Part shown: positions 48,844 to 61,258 of the stretch, piece by piece | How the letters are laid out: every line of letters starts with the position of its first letter | How positions within the stretch are numbered: position 1 is the stretch's first letter | Source of the DNA: Sequoia sempervirens | Taxonomy: Eukaryota > Streptophyta > Pinopsida > Cupressales > Cupressaceae | Direction: 5' to 3' | Length of the DNA: 64,000 bases | Assembly: GCA_007258455.2 (NCBI GenBank) | Contig: VDFB02000003.1 | Coordinates: forward strand, 40,427,986-40,491,985 | Position numbers and translations under genes: made by a program | The notes under the pieces: generated by a model | Seen by the model: only the letters and a program-made list of their open reading frames with translations | What the model was told of the DNA's origin: nothing | Databases searched by the model: none

Positions 48844-49106
48844 ATGGCTGAGGCAAGGGTGACTGGCAAAGACAACAATGGTGCATCCAGGCAAGCGGTT
48901 ATAAAGAAGTTGAGCAAGACATTTATGCCAGAGTCAAAATTCATTTCGAAGTTAGGCAAGCTGACAGATACCAACTTGGGCTCCATCAACCTCGAAACTT
49001 TCAAGAACAGAATGTTGGGGATTGGAAGTCATCGACCTTCGAACACTTTGCACAATATTGTTCGAAGCGGATTATATGCAGCTGTTGGTTTCCCACCAGC
49101 CATTCA
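48844..49106 (+). CDS. Unidentified ORF, first 87 codons (contig 2, cut by gap)
   Basis: Same start and residues as the ORF at 1-687, preceded by TTGTTTTGCAG. The N run cuts it after GFPPAI. The frame drawn across the gap into 49207 is an artefact, since 49207 onward is copia protease sequence on the other strand. Confidence 0.6.
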
Positions 49107-49206
49107 NNNNNNNNNNNNNNNNNNNNNNNNNNNNNNNNNNNNNNNNNNNNNNNNNNNNNNNNNNNNNNNNNNNNNNNNNNNNNNNNNNNNNNNNNNNNNN
49201 NNNNNN
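49107..49206. other. Assembly gap, 100 N
   Basis: Exactly 100 N. It joins the unidentified ORF to copia sequence, two places that are about 19.6 kb apart in contig 1. Confidence 0.95.
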
Positions 49207-49223
49207 TCTTACCAACAACAATC

Positions 49224-49631
49224 TTAGTTATGGATCTTACATGTTTCATCCTTAATAACAAGATTATATCCTTTGCTACACATTTGTCCAACACTCAAAA
49301 GATTATGTCTTAAACCCTTAACATTATAAACATTGTCGATGTTATGCTTTCCATCTAAACTAATTGTACCTATTCCACAAATCTTAGCTCTTGAATCATC
49401 TCCAAATTTAACTAATCCTCCATCATACTTTTCAAGTTTAGCATACTTACTTTTGTCTCCAGTCATGTGATTAGAACAACAACTGTCAACAACCCAATAA
49501 TTCTTGTCCTCTTTGACATGAAAAGAAAATACCAAAGTACCTCCAACCTTATCCTTCATCTCCGGAACACTTTCTTTCACACAACTTTCAGGGTTAGTAG
49601 AACCATTTTTTTCTTTTATAGCCAAAAACAT
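49224..49631 (-). pseudogene. Copia protease (contig 3), D-S-C in place of D-S-G
   Basis: A 135-codon open stretch: KNYWVVDSCCSNHMTGDKSK, KYDGGLVKFGDDSRAKICGI and VKGLRHNLLSVGQMCSKGYN. It is longer and cleaner than the left copy, with the Trp kept and no shift after KGLR. However the Gly of the catalytic D-S-G is Cys (TGT for GGC), which should abolish activity. Confidence 0.85.
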
Positions 49632-49689
49632 TCATTATCATCACAATCTCCATAGTTAAATTCATCATCAAAAATTTCAGCATCTTCTC

Positions 49690-50547
49690 TCACATAGTAA
49701 GCTTTCTTAATCATTTTTCCTTTGTTTTCCTTTTTCTTATTGTTATAGCTCTTTTAGGACATCTTGAAGCATACTGACCTATCTCACCATAGCTAAAACA
49801 TTTGAAGGGTAATTTACCTTTGTACTTATCGGTGCCCTTTTTTATCTTCCTCACAAAGTTAGCTTCTGGATCATCAAGATCTTCTTCATCTAAATCTTCA
49901 ACCTTCTTTGATTTACCAGTCTTGAAAGCAGTCTTTACCTTTTGTACCTTTCTTCAGTTTTCTCATTTCAAATGCAGTTAGTGTACCAATCAACTAATCT
50001 CTGGAATAATTGTCAAAATCAACAGTTTCCTCAATAGCAGATACCTTTTCACTGTAGCAACAGGAAGAGATCTGACAACTTTCTTCATTACTTTAGATTC
50101 TTTAACTGCTACACCAAGGCCTCTCATAGCACTTACCACCTCATCAACTCTCTGTATGTAACCTTTAATTGTTTCTTCCTCAGACATTTGCATCATTTCA
50201 AACTGTGCCTTCAAGTTCTACAACTTTGCTTGTTTGACCTTCGGATCTCCTTCATAAATGCTTTCTAGTTTATCCCAGACCTCTTTAGCAGTCTTCAAAC
50301 TCATAACTTTAACTAATTTTGTATTTAAAAGACTATTCAGAATAATAAATCTTTCCTTAGCATTGATCTCATGTGCCTTGATTTCTGCATTTGTACTTGG
50401 ACCATTCGGAGGTGGAGTATATGTAGTCTAATAAGCCTTCTCAATCTCATATCCTTGAGCTACCAGATATCCTTCCATCTTTGTCTTCCAGAATGCATAA
50501 TCTATGCCATCAAATCTAGGGCATTCCAAAGCAACCTTGTTCGCCAT
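49690..50547 (-). pseudogene. Copia gag (contig 3), zinc knuckle destroyed
   Basis: Starts at ATG 50547. MKAQFEMMQMSEEETIKGYI and VVSAMRGLG are kept. The knuckle reads CFSYGEIGQYASRC, so one Cys is Tyr and the His is Gln. Stops and an extra base near 49940 break the frame. Confidence 0.85.
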
Positions 50548-50592
50548 CCTGGATCTACCTCAAGCGGTTAAGCTCTTCTCCAAGGAACCTTG

Positions 50593-50605
50593 CTCTGCCA
50601 CGAAT
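50593..50605 (-). promoter_or_regulatory. Copia primer binding site, decayed (contig 3)
   Basis: Minus strand ATTCGTGGCAGAG; two further mismatches to initiator-Met tRNA than the left copy. Confidence 0.7.
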
Positions 50606-51951
50606 TGTTGAAATGAACAAGACAACTGAGAGAGGGGGGGGGGGAGGTGAATCAGTTGTAGCAAATTAAACCTTTAAAACCATCAACAATAAATAGATCC
50701 ACATGCATTCATTACACCTTTATTTTGTTAGTATGATTAAGCGTGAAATGTAGATAACAAAAACTGAAATCACAACACCATACATAAGAGAACACCAGAT
50801 TTACATGGAAAACCAATGAGGGAAAAACCACAGTGAGGATTAACTCACAATATAAATAATAGAAAAACTGGTACAAAAGGCTCACTGCCAAAATAGGACA
50901 CACTGTCCAAAAAGGCTCACAGCCAGGGCTCATTGCCACAAAAAGAAATACAAGAAAATAGAAGAAGAATGTTACATAGAGAACACTTCTCAATGCAACA
51001 AGGAATCCACCACAATTGCTCGCACAGTTTCCCAGTCTTGCATGAATGATGTCGGATGCCTTCAACTCACTACCTTTAGGAACCCTAACATTGAATTTCG
51101 CACTGCTCTACTCAAATTCGCATCACACTCATCACTTGCATCAATCTCGCATCTATCTTTCTTCTTACTTCTTTCATGCCTCAACTCACAACAACACCAT
51201 ACATATTTATATCAACCTCAACCTCAAAAACCTTCTCCAATGTCGGCAACTAACCGTTATACATACAAATTCAAAATAGGTCAGCACCTAAACATTCTCG
51301 CGGTGGATAGGAACGAAGGAAACCTACATAAATTCTTAATTAGGACCCAAATAGATCCAAACACACTTCAACACGCTTCTACAAGCCTTGCATGTAGTAT
51401 TAAACACAAGGTTGGCCAACACGTAGGTTAAGCACTATAAACATTAAGTACATGCTTCCTCAAATCAACTTGAAACTTCCAAACAACATGATTCAGTTGA
51501 ACACAATCTAGAATAATCCACAAACTACTTAAGATTCATCAAGCACTTCATCCAAGTTTGCATCATACAAACACTTCAACTCAGAACAACTGGTAACCCT
51601 TACTTGCATACTAATAAATGAAACTCACTCTATACTGCACCAAATCAAGTAAAAATTTGAATACAGAAGGATACAAGCATTATAAATAACTTCCCAAGTC
51701 CGCACAACCTGAAGCCAAACAGTGGAGAAATGCGGAGCAAATACATTTCTCACAAGCCACAAAAAAATCACTAAACAACTAGTTCACACATTGGTGAAAA
51801 TATCTCTCTGTACAATGATTCAAGAACCCAAATTCTGAATATAGCAACCTCTGACAACCTTGAATAACTTGTAAGATCTGCACAAGCATAGCATCAACAT
51901 AGAAGAAATGCAAAGCACAATACTGGAGCACACTATGAACACTTGTACAAC
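50606..51951 (-). repeat. Copia 5' LTR, truncated (contig 3)
   Basis: Same truncation point (CACTTGTACAAC|TCTATG) as at 22766. G-run 50634-50643 near the LTR end. Confidence 0.85.
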
Positions 51952-51955
51952 TCTA

Positions 51956-53148
51956 TGTTGGTGTTTCAATTCGCACCTCTGGAGTGCGAATTGGAAACGA
52001 ACAACTATTCATACATGAACTACTCTTCAAATTAGGAGGGGAAGCTCCCTTTTTTTCCGATTTTGCGTAAAAAGTAAAGTAAACTAAATTCCTATCTTTT
52101 TACTCAGCGACAGAGCACAAGGTTATAAAACACCATGCGTTGCAGCTAAGGTTTTCTCTGGTTTTGCAGATCTCAACTACAACTAGGCTAAAACTAAAAC
52201 GCTTCTATCTCCTCAAGTAAATTCAGAGCGAGAGTATTTAGAAGTAATAGGAGTGGATTTGGGTAACTTAGACAAACTGTTTCTTAGAATGCATCCGAAG
52301 GCTCATTGCTCTTTCAGATTTACGCTGAAATAAAGTTTATGCAAGTAAACATCAAACAATAAGCTGGATCTTAGGCTTCCCTCGAAGGCTCATTGCTCTT
52401 TCAAGGTGTAGGCTAAAATGAAGGTTATTAGAAACGACATAAAATGGTGAGCTAGATCTCAGGATTCCCTTGAAGGCGAGGTGCTCTTTTTGAGGTGTAG
52501 GCTGAAATGAAGATTACAAGAAACAAAACAAATATTGATAGATCTTGAAACTTTGGATCAAAGGCTCATTGCTCTTTTGATTTATTTTCTCAAACTCGAT
52601 CAACGGTTACACTTTTTGGGACAGCAAATTGTATGAAAGAAGACAATCATCCAACATACGATCAACCAAAATACTCTTGACAAAGATTGAACACAAGTAC
52701 ATGAACAACAAGAAAGCAAGCAAACCGCTCAACCTTTCGCTATTACAAGTATGGTTAAAGAACATATACTAAGTAACAAGGTCGAAGGCCTTTGAGCTTA
52801 GCATTTTGTTACCGTGAAGTAAAGTTAAAAAATAATGAGTAAAGGTTGCTCTTATTTATAGATACTCAAAGGAGTAGGGAACCCTAAAATCTCCTTGAGT
52901 TAACATTAAGTTCTTGCCAATCAGCAAGATTTATTCCTATGTCTAAACAAATGTAACCTAACAGTTAACTAGAAAGACTACTTCAGTTAACTAATTCTAA
53001 AACTAAATAGGACTCCACTTTACAAAGATGTCTCCAAAAATAGACATGCATGAAAGGTGGTACAATGAGTTAACTTGGAAAGGGCATCAAGTTAACTGTT
53101 GTGTTAAATGCTATCTCTGGAAAAAGGTGGGATGTCCTAACTGGTAGT
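51956..53148 (-). mobile_element. LTR-like block with an 88-bp array (contig 3)
   Basis: Near-identical to 22771-23962, including the hairpin (about 51967-51993), the four units at 52297, 52384, 52472 and 52560, and the TATA near 52855. Confidence 0.5.
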
Positions 53149-53723
53149 TCACTGGTTGCCATCTTGAGCAATCATCTCCTCCAATAAGTTGTTAACTGCC
53201 TCATTATCTGGAGATCGTCACATGCCTCAACTATCAATTTCCCGTTTGTCAGCAACTTGAGCAATCCTGGAAATATCTGCACACTTCAGCTGGCAGTTCA
53301 TTGACCGGTAACTTTGGAGGCTCTGTAACTGGAGTGATGACCTATATTTCTTCTGCAACTTTATGCTTCTGACGCTTTTGTTGATTTTTCTCAATGGAAG
53401 AGTGTTGCATGATGAAACTACGTAGTTTGACTGTGAACACTCTAGTTGAGAGAAAAATCATGAACTTGCTGCACACCCAAAGTTCCAATGGTATTCAACC
53501 CTCTAAACTGACCTTGGAAGGATATTAGATATACGAGGTATGATACCATATGGAATTCGTGGACTTTGAATGTCGCGCTTGTCAATTTGTCCAAATCAAC
53601 TTCTAGGTGTGCTCAATGAAGATCGATGTCAATTGTCTTCAAGAAATCATGAAGCAAGACCAATTTGGTCTTGAATTCAACTTGAGAGAATTGCGTTTTG
53701 AAAACCTGGAAGAATGACTGGGC
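53149..53723 (-). pseudogene. Unidentified ORF relic (contig 3)
   Basis: Same relic as 23963-24537, ending VNNLLEEMIAQDGNQ and TGA at 53149. It is cut by the chromovirus LTR after the ACACG target site. Confidence 0.45.
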
Positions 53724-53728
53724 ACACG

Positions 53729-55120
53729 TGTAAGAGACCAGGTGTCTCTCAACCCGATCACTGGTCAATAATACTGAAGTTTTGTTTGTTTTTCTGTATT
53801 TTGATTTTTTTGGTGCTTTTGCAATAAAAGGGCAAATTGCAATTTTGCAAACAAATGATTGGAAAAATAATATAAAATACTAGATGCAGAAAAACTACAT
53901 AACATAGATCAAATCTCGATGCCAGATGGTTTATTAATCTTCCCAGATGATTACAACTGCAATATTTAAACATTCAGACAAAAAGGCAAGCTATTTATTG
54001 AAAACCTGGATGAGCTTGCAGGTGCCAGAAAGAGAGATTGAAATGGTACGGCTGAAAGAAATGATGCAATCTCCCACCTCGAAACTGATGAAATAGCTCC
54101 AGAAACCCTGGGCGTCCACTTTGCAGAAGACAAAAGGTAAAAAGGCAAAGCGATTTACTCTGGAGATGAAGTACGGCCCTGGCTGCAGCAAATGTACGGC
54201 CTGTACCAGCAAGAAAAAAATTTGTACCTTCTTGGGAAGTGTGCCAAGCCACTGGAAAAGGATCTCAGTTAAGTCGCCCCAGTATCTGATGAATAATCTC
54301 CTCAAGCTAGCTCTGAATCAACTCAATAAGCACAACTGTAACCTCTGAATGAAGTCACCCTGTTGACAATCTTCAATTGGTATTTCACAGTCTCAGTATG
54401 TCAGATTCTGAAGAGGGAACGTTCTTCAAAACCTGTTGATCTGCAGAAACCCTGGTTTCTCAAACCCCAATGCTCTCCGAGAGATAAAATAAGACAAATT
54501 AGAATAATCAACATATGAGTTCGATTTTCCCTTTGAAAGAATATATAACCTTCTCAAGAATTCGACCCCTTCTCAAAAATCAATTAAAATGCATTTATTA
54601 ATATTAATTCGCCTCTTTTTGACTTAGGCAATAATATTAAAATAATGGCGTCCCTTTTAATGAATAAATAATTATTCATTATAATAATAATTCTCCTCTA
54701 TTATAAAGTATTAAATACTTTATAATATGCCATTAATAATTAATATTTTAATATATCATTAAAGTGACTTTATAACATAAAGTCAAAATAATAATCATTT
54801 AATTATTATTAAATGCTCCATTATTTTCCATCTGCTCATCAAACTATCAAACTGGGTCGAAACTGAGCTGACCAGCTAAACCAGGTGCCCTGCCCAAAAT
54901 AGCAGCTCTCGCCTGCCTGACTTACTATAAATAGTAAGTATCTGTAAACCACTTTGAAAGTGTCTGCGAAGGCCCAAACCTGACTCAACTATTGGAGTGA
55001 TGTTCCCAACTCTGGATAACTGCCTCAAGTGATCCTCTAAACACTTCTGCCAGCCTACGAGGATCTGAATAATAGGCTAACCTCTGACACAACGGTACTG
55101 CCTAGGAAGGGGACATTACA
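53729..55120 (-). repeat. Chromovirus 3' LTR (contig 3)
   Basis: 1392 bp, TGTAATGTCC at 55120 to TCTCTTACA at 53729. TATA candidate GGTTATATATTC near 54540. Contains the AT palindrome (54699-54727) and CTTACTATAAATAGTAAG (54921-54938). Confidence 0.9.
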
Positions 55121-55138
55121 GTTCGCCCTCCCTAAAAT
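55121..55138 (-). promoter_or_regulatory. Chromovirus polypurine tract
   Basis: Minus strand TTTTAGGGAGGGCGAAC immediately before the 3' LTR; likely plus-strand primer. Confidence 0.75.
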
Positions 55139-55600
55139 TGCTTGTCCTCAAGCAATCTCAGCTTTGGATGCTGTTAAATCTCCTCTGACTCTCAAGTAGC
55201 ATCCTCAACCGGAAAGTCTCTCCATTTGATCAAATACTCTCTGATAACCCGCCTCCAAAGATGTCTGTCTCTAACATCGAGGATGGCCTCAGGCACTAAT
55301 ATCAACTTCCCCTCATCATCAAGGGGTGGCAGCACTGGAGAGGGGATCACATGCTGACCCAATGCCTTCTTCAGGCGTGAGACGTGAAATACGTTATGAA
55401 CCCTGCTATTCGCTGGTAAGTCCAACTCATAAGCAACCTCGCCCACTCGTCTGATAACACAGAATGGACCATAGTAACGAGGTTCCAACTTCTCTGCACC
55501 ACTCTTCCACAGAGTAGACTGACAATATGGCTGTAACATGAGATACACCATGTCACCCACTGCAAAAGAACGCTCAACCCTTTTCTGATCATCGTACTGC
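55139..55600 (-). pseudogene. Integrase C-terminal module and chromodomain (contig 3)
   Basis: Open from 55560: EPRYYGPFCVIRRVGEVAYE, VHNVFHVSRLKKALGQHVIP, then the chromodomain ILVPEAILDVRDRHL and VIREYLIKWRDFPVEDAT. The Trp that should follow EDAT is TGA, and a TAA follows EEI. Chromodomains in such integrases are thought to steer insertion to heterochromatin marks. Confidence 0.85.
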
Positions 55601-55656
55601 TTCTACTAATTCTGTGCCCGCTGGATATTGTCTCGGAGAGACCTCAAAATGTCCTG

Positions 55657-56584
55657 CTAACTCTGCATCATGCAACCTGCACTAGGCACTCTGCTATCAC
55701 TCAATATCAAATCCAAAAGGTTGGGCGCCTCATACCCATACAATTCCATGAAGGGCATCATCTGTATAGTCATGTGGTGAGTAGAGTTATAACAATTCTC
55801 ACAGAGGTATATCCACCTCACCCAAGCTCTCTGCTGTCTAGCTATGTAATTGCACAGATAACCTTCCACCCACTTATTGACAATTTTCGTCTGTCCATCT
55901 GTCTGCGGATGGTAGCTAGTACTCGGTGTCAGTTCGGTCCCACAAAGCCTGAACAACTCCTGCCAAAAGTTGCTCATGAACCGACTGTCTCTATTGCTGA
56001 CTATAGGCCGAGGCAACCCATGTAGCCGGAATACCTCTCTGAAGAAAAGCTTTGCAATCTGCGATGCTGTGAATGTAGTAGTGATCGGAAAAAAGTGCGC
56101 ATATTTAGTCAGCCGATCAGCAACTACGTAAATGCAATCTTTACCTTGGGCTTTCGGAAAACCCGTGATAAAGTCCATCGACAAACACTCCCATTTCCTG
56201 TCGGGTATCGGGAGTGGCTGAAGCAATCCAGCAGGATATGTGTTCCTGCTTGTTCTGCTGGCAAACAAAACACTCTCGCACATACTGAAGAACATCAGTC
56301 TTTAGCCCTTTCCAAGTAAACCATTCCCGTACCATCTTATATGTTTTGAAATAATCGGGATGGCCCGCCATAGGAAGATCATGAAAGGCTCTCAAAACTG
56401 TATCCCTCAACTCTAAATCAAGAACCAGAAAAATCCATCCCTTGTAAATGATCAAGTCATTCACAATGGTGTACCTACTATCCTGCTCTGTCCCATCAAC
56501 AATGCTAGAAGCCCACGGGTTCTTAGCATACTCTGTAATGATCTGATGCCTCCAATCCTTGGAAATATGTGCCATAGCATTCAA
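55657..56584 (-). pseudogene. Chromovirus integrase (contig 3)
   Basis: Encodes the same residues as the left copy: HHCC domain, frameshift near 56245, MDFITG, SNRDSRF and GQTKIVNK with the catalytic Glu replaced by Lys. TAG codons at 55657, 55606 and 55603 occupy Gln positions. Confidence 0.85.
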
Positions 56585-57883
56585 CTAAGGTCTACGAGAC
56601 AAGGCGTCAGCTACAACATTCTGCTTCCCCTTAATGAAGGTGATGTCAAAATCATACGACTGCAGTTTGCTGACCCATTTTTGCTGTCTCTCGTTTAGGT
56701 CTCGCTGTCCAAGGAAGTGTTTTAGGCTGTTGTGGTTTGTACGCACACTGAACTTGCTACCTACCAAGTATTGTTTGAATTTAGCCAAAGCATGCATAAT
56801 GGCTAACATTTCCTTGTCATAAATGTTGTAAAACCTCTCAGGACCCCTAAGCTTCCTACTCTCAAAAGCAATAGGGTGTCTCTCCTGCATCAAAATGGCA
56901 CCAATGCCCTCTCCTGAAGCATCATAGTACAAATCAAATGACTTCGTAAAGTCTAGTAATGCTAACACTGGACACGAAGTCATGATCACCTTAAACCTGT
57001 TAAAGCACTCCTGAGCCTGTGGTGACCAAGCAAAAGCCCCTTTCTTTGTCAAATCAGTAAGGAGTGCGGCGTGACGTGAGAACCCACTAACAAATCTCCT
57101 ATAAAAAGCACACAACCCAATGAATCCCCTGAGCTGCGTAAGGTTCTCTGGTACTGGCCACTCAACTATAGCGCAGACCTTCTCAGGGTCCATACTAACT
57201 CCCTTGGCATTGATGATGTGCCCAAGATACAACAACGCAGCCATGCCTAGCTCACACTTGGACTCCTTAGCCAAGATACCCAAAACTATATCCAAGTGAG
57301 CTAAATGCTCCTCCCATGACCTATTGTACACCAGGATGTCATCGAAGAAGACCAAAACAAATCTCCGCAGCTGAGAACTGAAGACCCTGTTCATGGTAGC
57401 CTGAAAGGTAGTAGGTGCATTGGTTAAACCAAAAGGCATAACCAAGAACTCGAAGTGACCGCAATGGCATCTGAAAGCGGTTTTCTCTATGTCCTGCTCC
57501 TTCATTTGAATCTGATGGTACCCAGATCTCAAATCGATCTTCGTGAAGAAGATAGCACCGTGCAACTCATCAATCAACTCATCGATGCGAGGTATCGGGT
57601 ACCTGTTCTTAATAGTCTTCTTATTGAGTTGGCGGTAATCTATACACATCCGAAGTGATCCGTCATTTTTCTTCACCAATACGACCGATGAAGCAAAAGG
57701 TGACTTGCTGGGTTTGATATGCCCCATAGCCAATAGCTCATTGATTGTCTTCTCTATCTCATCCTTGAGCCGTTTCGGATGCCTATAGGGTGTAATCATA
57801 ATGGGATTTGCGCCCTCCTCCAACTCAATAATGTGCTCAGTGCCTCTGTCTGGAGGTCTGCCAGGTGGAATGTCGCTAAACAC
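56585..57883 (-). pseudogene. Chromovirus RT and RNase H (contig 3)
   Basis: 432 open codons that differ from the left copy at a handful of residues (for example E to A in GMAALL, S to N in HIINAK, R to C in EKVCAI, P to L in HAALLT). RT Asp residues intact; RNase H N383 shared. A TAG at 56585 separates it from integrase. Confidence 0.9.
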
Positions 57884-57943
57884 TTTAGAGTGTTTAGTCC
57901 TCAGTATCTGAATATCTGGATGGTACTCAACCTTATGCTGCTC

Positions 57944-58551
57944 CTACTGTGCTGGCAATAACATACACTCTGCAGCCCAATCAACCATATCGTGACGAAT
58001 GAGTCTCTCCATCCGCCTGTACGATACCATCCTCAGATTACTATCTCTAATGGCCTTGATGACATGAGGTTTCCCATTTACCTTGAACTTCATCTCCATA
58101 TCCCGTAGATTGAGTGTGAACTCACCCAAATCGTGAAGCCATGCCATCCCTAACACCACATCAGTATCTCCCATATTAACAACATAGAATTCATTCTTGA
58201 ACTCATAGTTGTTCAGCCGCATCGGAAGATCTGTTATTTTTCTATCACATTTGAGGGTGTACCCATCAACCACCTTGACTCAATACCCTCAAACTCCTTT
58301 GTCTGTATACCTCGTCTCTCTACCAACCGTGCATCTATGAAATTATGAGTAGCACCAGTGTCGAGTAGAGTGATTACCTTCTGACCTGCTAGGAGCCCAC
58401 GAAGTCTAAAAGATCCATCTCTCTGAAGACTAGTCAAATGTGCCTCCTGTAGCTTCCTTCCTCCATTTTCACCGTCATTTTCAGACCTTCCATCATCTGA
58501 ATGCTCTGAATCAGCTTGCTGGTCTGACAGATCAGATTGCTCCTCCCTCAT
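57944..58551 (-). pseudogene. Chromovirus protease (contig 3)
   Basis: LLDTGATHNFID intact, with the same frameshift before MVDGYTLKCD as the left copy. A 2-bp deletion in the linker (about 58541) puts it out of frame with gag, where the left copy is in frame. TAG at 57944. Confidence 0.85.
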
Positions 58552-60004
58552 AAAACCACTCCATCTGGTTATTTTTTACCTTGGGATGAAGAGGGCATAC
58601 ATGTTTATCATCATAGGGTGCCTTGCACCAAAAACACAATTTTTTCTTTCGTAAATCATTTAATGTTTCTCTGTCAAATGGTGGTGCATTTTGTCTCTTA
58701 GGATCAGGTGGATCCCTCTTTTTGTCAAATGGCCTATTCCTGTCAAAAGGCCTATTAGGCCTCGTATAGGGTGTCGAGCCTGAAGTGAACTTGCTGCGAG
58801 GTGCTGCAAGCTCCATACTACGTCCCTTCCTCATGGCCTCCTGAAGAGTAGGAGGATCAAATGCCTTGACCCATCCTCTCATAGGCTCCATCAAACCCTT
58901 GACGAAGAGAATAACAAGTCTCCTCTCTGAAATGCCCGTCACCATGACTGCAACCCTCTGAAATTCACCGACATAAGCATCCAAACTACCTGTCTATCTA
59001 AGCTGAGCTAGCTCCTTGAAGTAGAGTTCTGGATCCTTCTTGTCGAAACGCTCTATGAGCCTGCTGGTGAAATCCTGGTAAGTAGTAACTGCATGATGGC
59101 CAAGTGTGTACATTCCATGATGCCACCAATCATGCGCCAACCCGTCAAGATGCAGTGTGGCAAACTTAATGGCCTCATCCTCCTGCATAGGTCTCAATGA
59201 TAGGTAGTTGTCTAACTTTTGTACCCAAGACCTCGCTGAACTCTTATCAGAACCATCAAAATAAGGCAAGGTAATCTTGTTGACTGCATACTGTAAATCT
59301 CTGTTCACCTGTGGCTGTGGCTACTGATGCTAACGAGCTCTGCGGTCGAATCTACCTCCCCCTCTAGGTATATGCACATCCATAAACTCATGAAAAGTCA
59401 AAGCCTGCCTGATCTCAGGCGCTAATGACAAATACTCACCATGAAATCTAGTCACATCTGCCACTGACATGCCATTGTGTGGTTGAAACTCCTGATGATG
59501 ACCTTGTTGCTCTGCCTCCGGAGTCAACGGTGGTGTCTCTCTAGGTATGAATGTAGGTTGTCCAGGCCTACGCTCATGATAGATAGGTGATGACTGCCGC
59601 AGTGCTGATACCAAAGGCTGGTCCACGCCTGCGGTCCTGCTCGTCTGTCCTATCTGAATATAGTGTGGCTGGGATGGAGTGTACTACCTCATCGTTCCCA
59701 TCAACTGGGACATCATGTCCATCATGTTGTCATGCCTACGTCTAAACTCCTCATTAGTAATATCACCTTCTTCAGGCGATTTTCCTAAATCCTTATGTGT
59801 CTCTGCAGGAATCTCACGGTCTGCCATCAGTGTTGTGACACTGTTCTCACTGCTATTGGAACTGGATCTGTGAATACCCAGAACCCCTGATACCGTCTCA
59901 CCTTCAGGAATAGGTGGACCTGTCCAATCTTCAACTCTGCCTATTCCTCTACCCTTACTGTAGAAAATGATATCTCTACTCATGAAAAAGCATCGAAAAA
60001 GCAC
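58532..60004 (-). pseudogene. Chromovirus gag, one frame interrupted by four TAG codons
   Basis: The frame from 60004 (or the next Met at 59983, MSRDIIFYSKGRG) runs through an acidic N-terminus, a Pro/Gln-rich stretch (IPRETPPLTPEAEQQGHH), the retrotransposon gag domain (LPYFDGSDKSSARSWVQKLD, LHLDGLAHDWWHHG, FTSRLIERFDKKDPELYFKE) and a basic tail to the knuckle CFWCKAPYDDKHVC (C-X2-C-X7-H-X-C). TAG at 59684, 59330, 59321 and 58994 fall where Gln fits (for example LAQLR-stop-TGSLDAY). Confidence 0.88.
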
Positions 60005-60056
60005 TCTTCTAACTGAAAAAGCAATTGAAAAAGCACAGGATGGCAGGAAAACTGTG

Positions 60057-60067
60057 CTCTGATACCA
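60057..60067 (-). promoter_or_regulatory. Chromovirus primer binding site
   Basis: Minus strand TGGTATCAGAG, an exact initiator-Met tRNA complement, one base from the LTR end. Confidence 0.9.
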
Positions 60068-61258
60068 CTATAAGAGACCAGGTGTCTCTCAACCCGATCA
60101 CTGGTCAATAATACTAAAGTTTTGTTTGTTTTTCTGTATTTTGATTTTTTTGGTGTTTTTGCAATAAAAGGGCAAATTGCGATTTTGCAAAGAAATGACT
60201 GGAAAAATAATATACATTACTAGATGCAGAAAAACTACAGAACATAGATCAAATATCGATGCCAAATGGTTTATTAATCTTCCCAGATGATTACAACTGC
60301 AATATTTAAACATTCAGACAAAAAGGCAAGCTATTTATTGAAAACCTGGATGAGCTTGCAGGCGCCAGAAAGAGAGACTGAAATGGTATGGCTGAAAGAA
60401 ATGATGCAATCTCCCACCTCGAAACTGATGAAATAGCTCCAGAAACCCTGGGCGTCCACTTTGCAGAAGACAGAAGGTAAAAAGGCAAAGCGATTTACTC
60501 TGGAGATGAAGTACGGCCCTAGCTGCAGCAAATGTACGCCTATACCAACAAGAAGAAAATTCGTACCTTCTTGGGAAGTGTGCCAAGCCACTGGAAAAGG
60601 ATCTCAGTTAAGTCGCCCCAGTATCTGATGAATAATCTCCTCAAGCTAGCTCTGAATCAACTCAATAAGCACAACTGTAACCTCTGAATGAACTCACCCT
60701 GTTGACAATCTTCAACTGGTATTTCACAGTCTCAGTATGTCAGATTCTGAAGAGGGAACGTTCTTCAAAACCTGTTGATCTGCAGAAACCCTGGTTTCTC
60801 AAACCCCAATGCTCTCCGAGAGATGAAATAAGACAAATTAGAATAATCAACATATGAGTTCGATTTTCCCTTTGAAAGAATATATAACCTTCTCAAGAAT
60901 TCGACCCCTTCTCAAAAATCAATTAAAATGCATTTATTAATATTAATTCGCCTCTTTTTGACTTAGGCAATAATATTAAAATAATGGCATCCCTTTTAAT
61001 GAATAAATAATTATTCATTATAATAATAATTCTCCTCTATTATAAAGTATTAAATACTTTATAATATGCCATTAATAATTAATATTTTAATATATCATTA
61101 AAGTGACTTTATAACATAAAGTCAAAATAATAATCATTTAATTATTATTAAATGCTCCATTATTTTCCATCTGCTCATCAAACTATCAAACTGAGTCGAA
61201 ACTGAGCTGACCAGCTAAACCAGGTGCCCTGCCCAAAATAGCAGCTCCCGCCTGCCTG

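Larger units (their letters stand above)
30501..49106. repeat. Contig 2: reverse-complement copy of 425-18836
   Basis: The whole 18,606-bp contig mirrors the left arm. Paired landmarks give a constant coordinate sum that steps from 49531 (outer part) to 49456, 49415, 49366 and 49337 (inner part), so the right copy carries about 194 bp more. The steps fall in three diverged patches and at microsatellites. Confidence 0.9.
49207..51951 (-). mobile_element. Copia element, 5' part (contig 3)
   Basis: Direct-orientation homologue of 20022-22766: protease, gag, primer site and truncated 5' LTR. The contig starts in the protease, so integrase, RT and the 3' LTR of this copy are expected in contig 2. 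Confidence 0.9.

Noticed and set aside
425..49106. A giant natural palindrome with an 11.7 kb spacer
   Set aside because: Arm ends coincide with contig ends, and flipping contig 2 gives a simple collinear second copy; an assembly cause is more likely.
48826..49294. Open frames crossing the N run at 49107-49206
   Set aside because: They fuse the unidentified ORF with the copia protease region; contig 1 shows that these belong to places about 19.6 kb apart.
55603..59686. TAG read as glutamine (readthrough or altered code)
   Set aside because: There are many TAGs beside frameshifts and lost catalytic residues in plainly dead elements; mutational decay explains them better.
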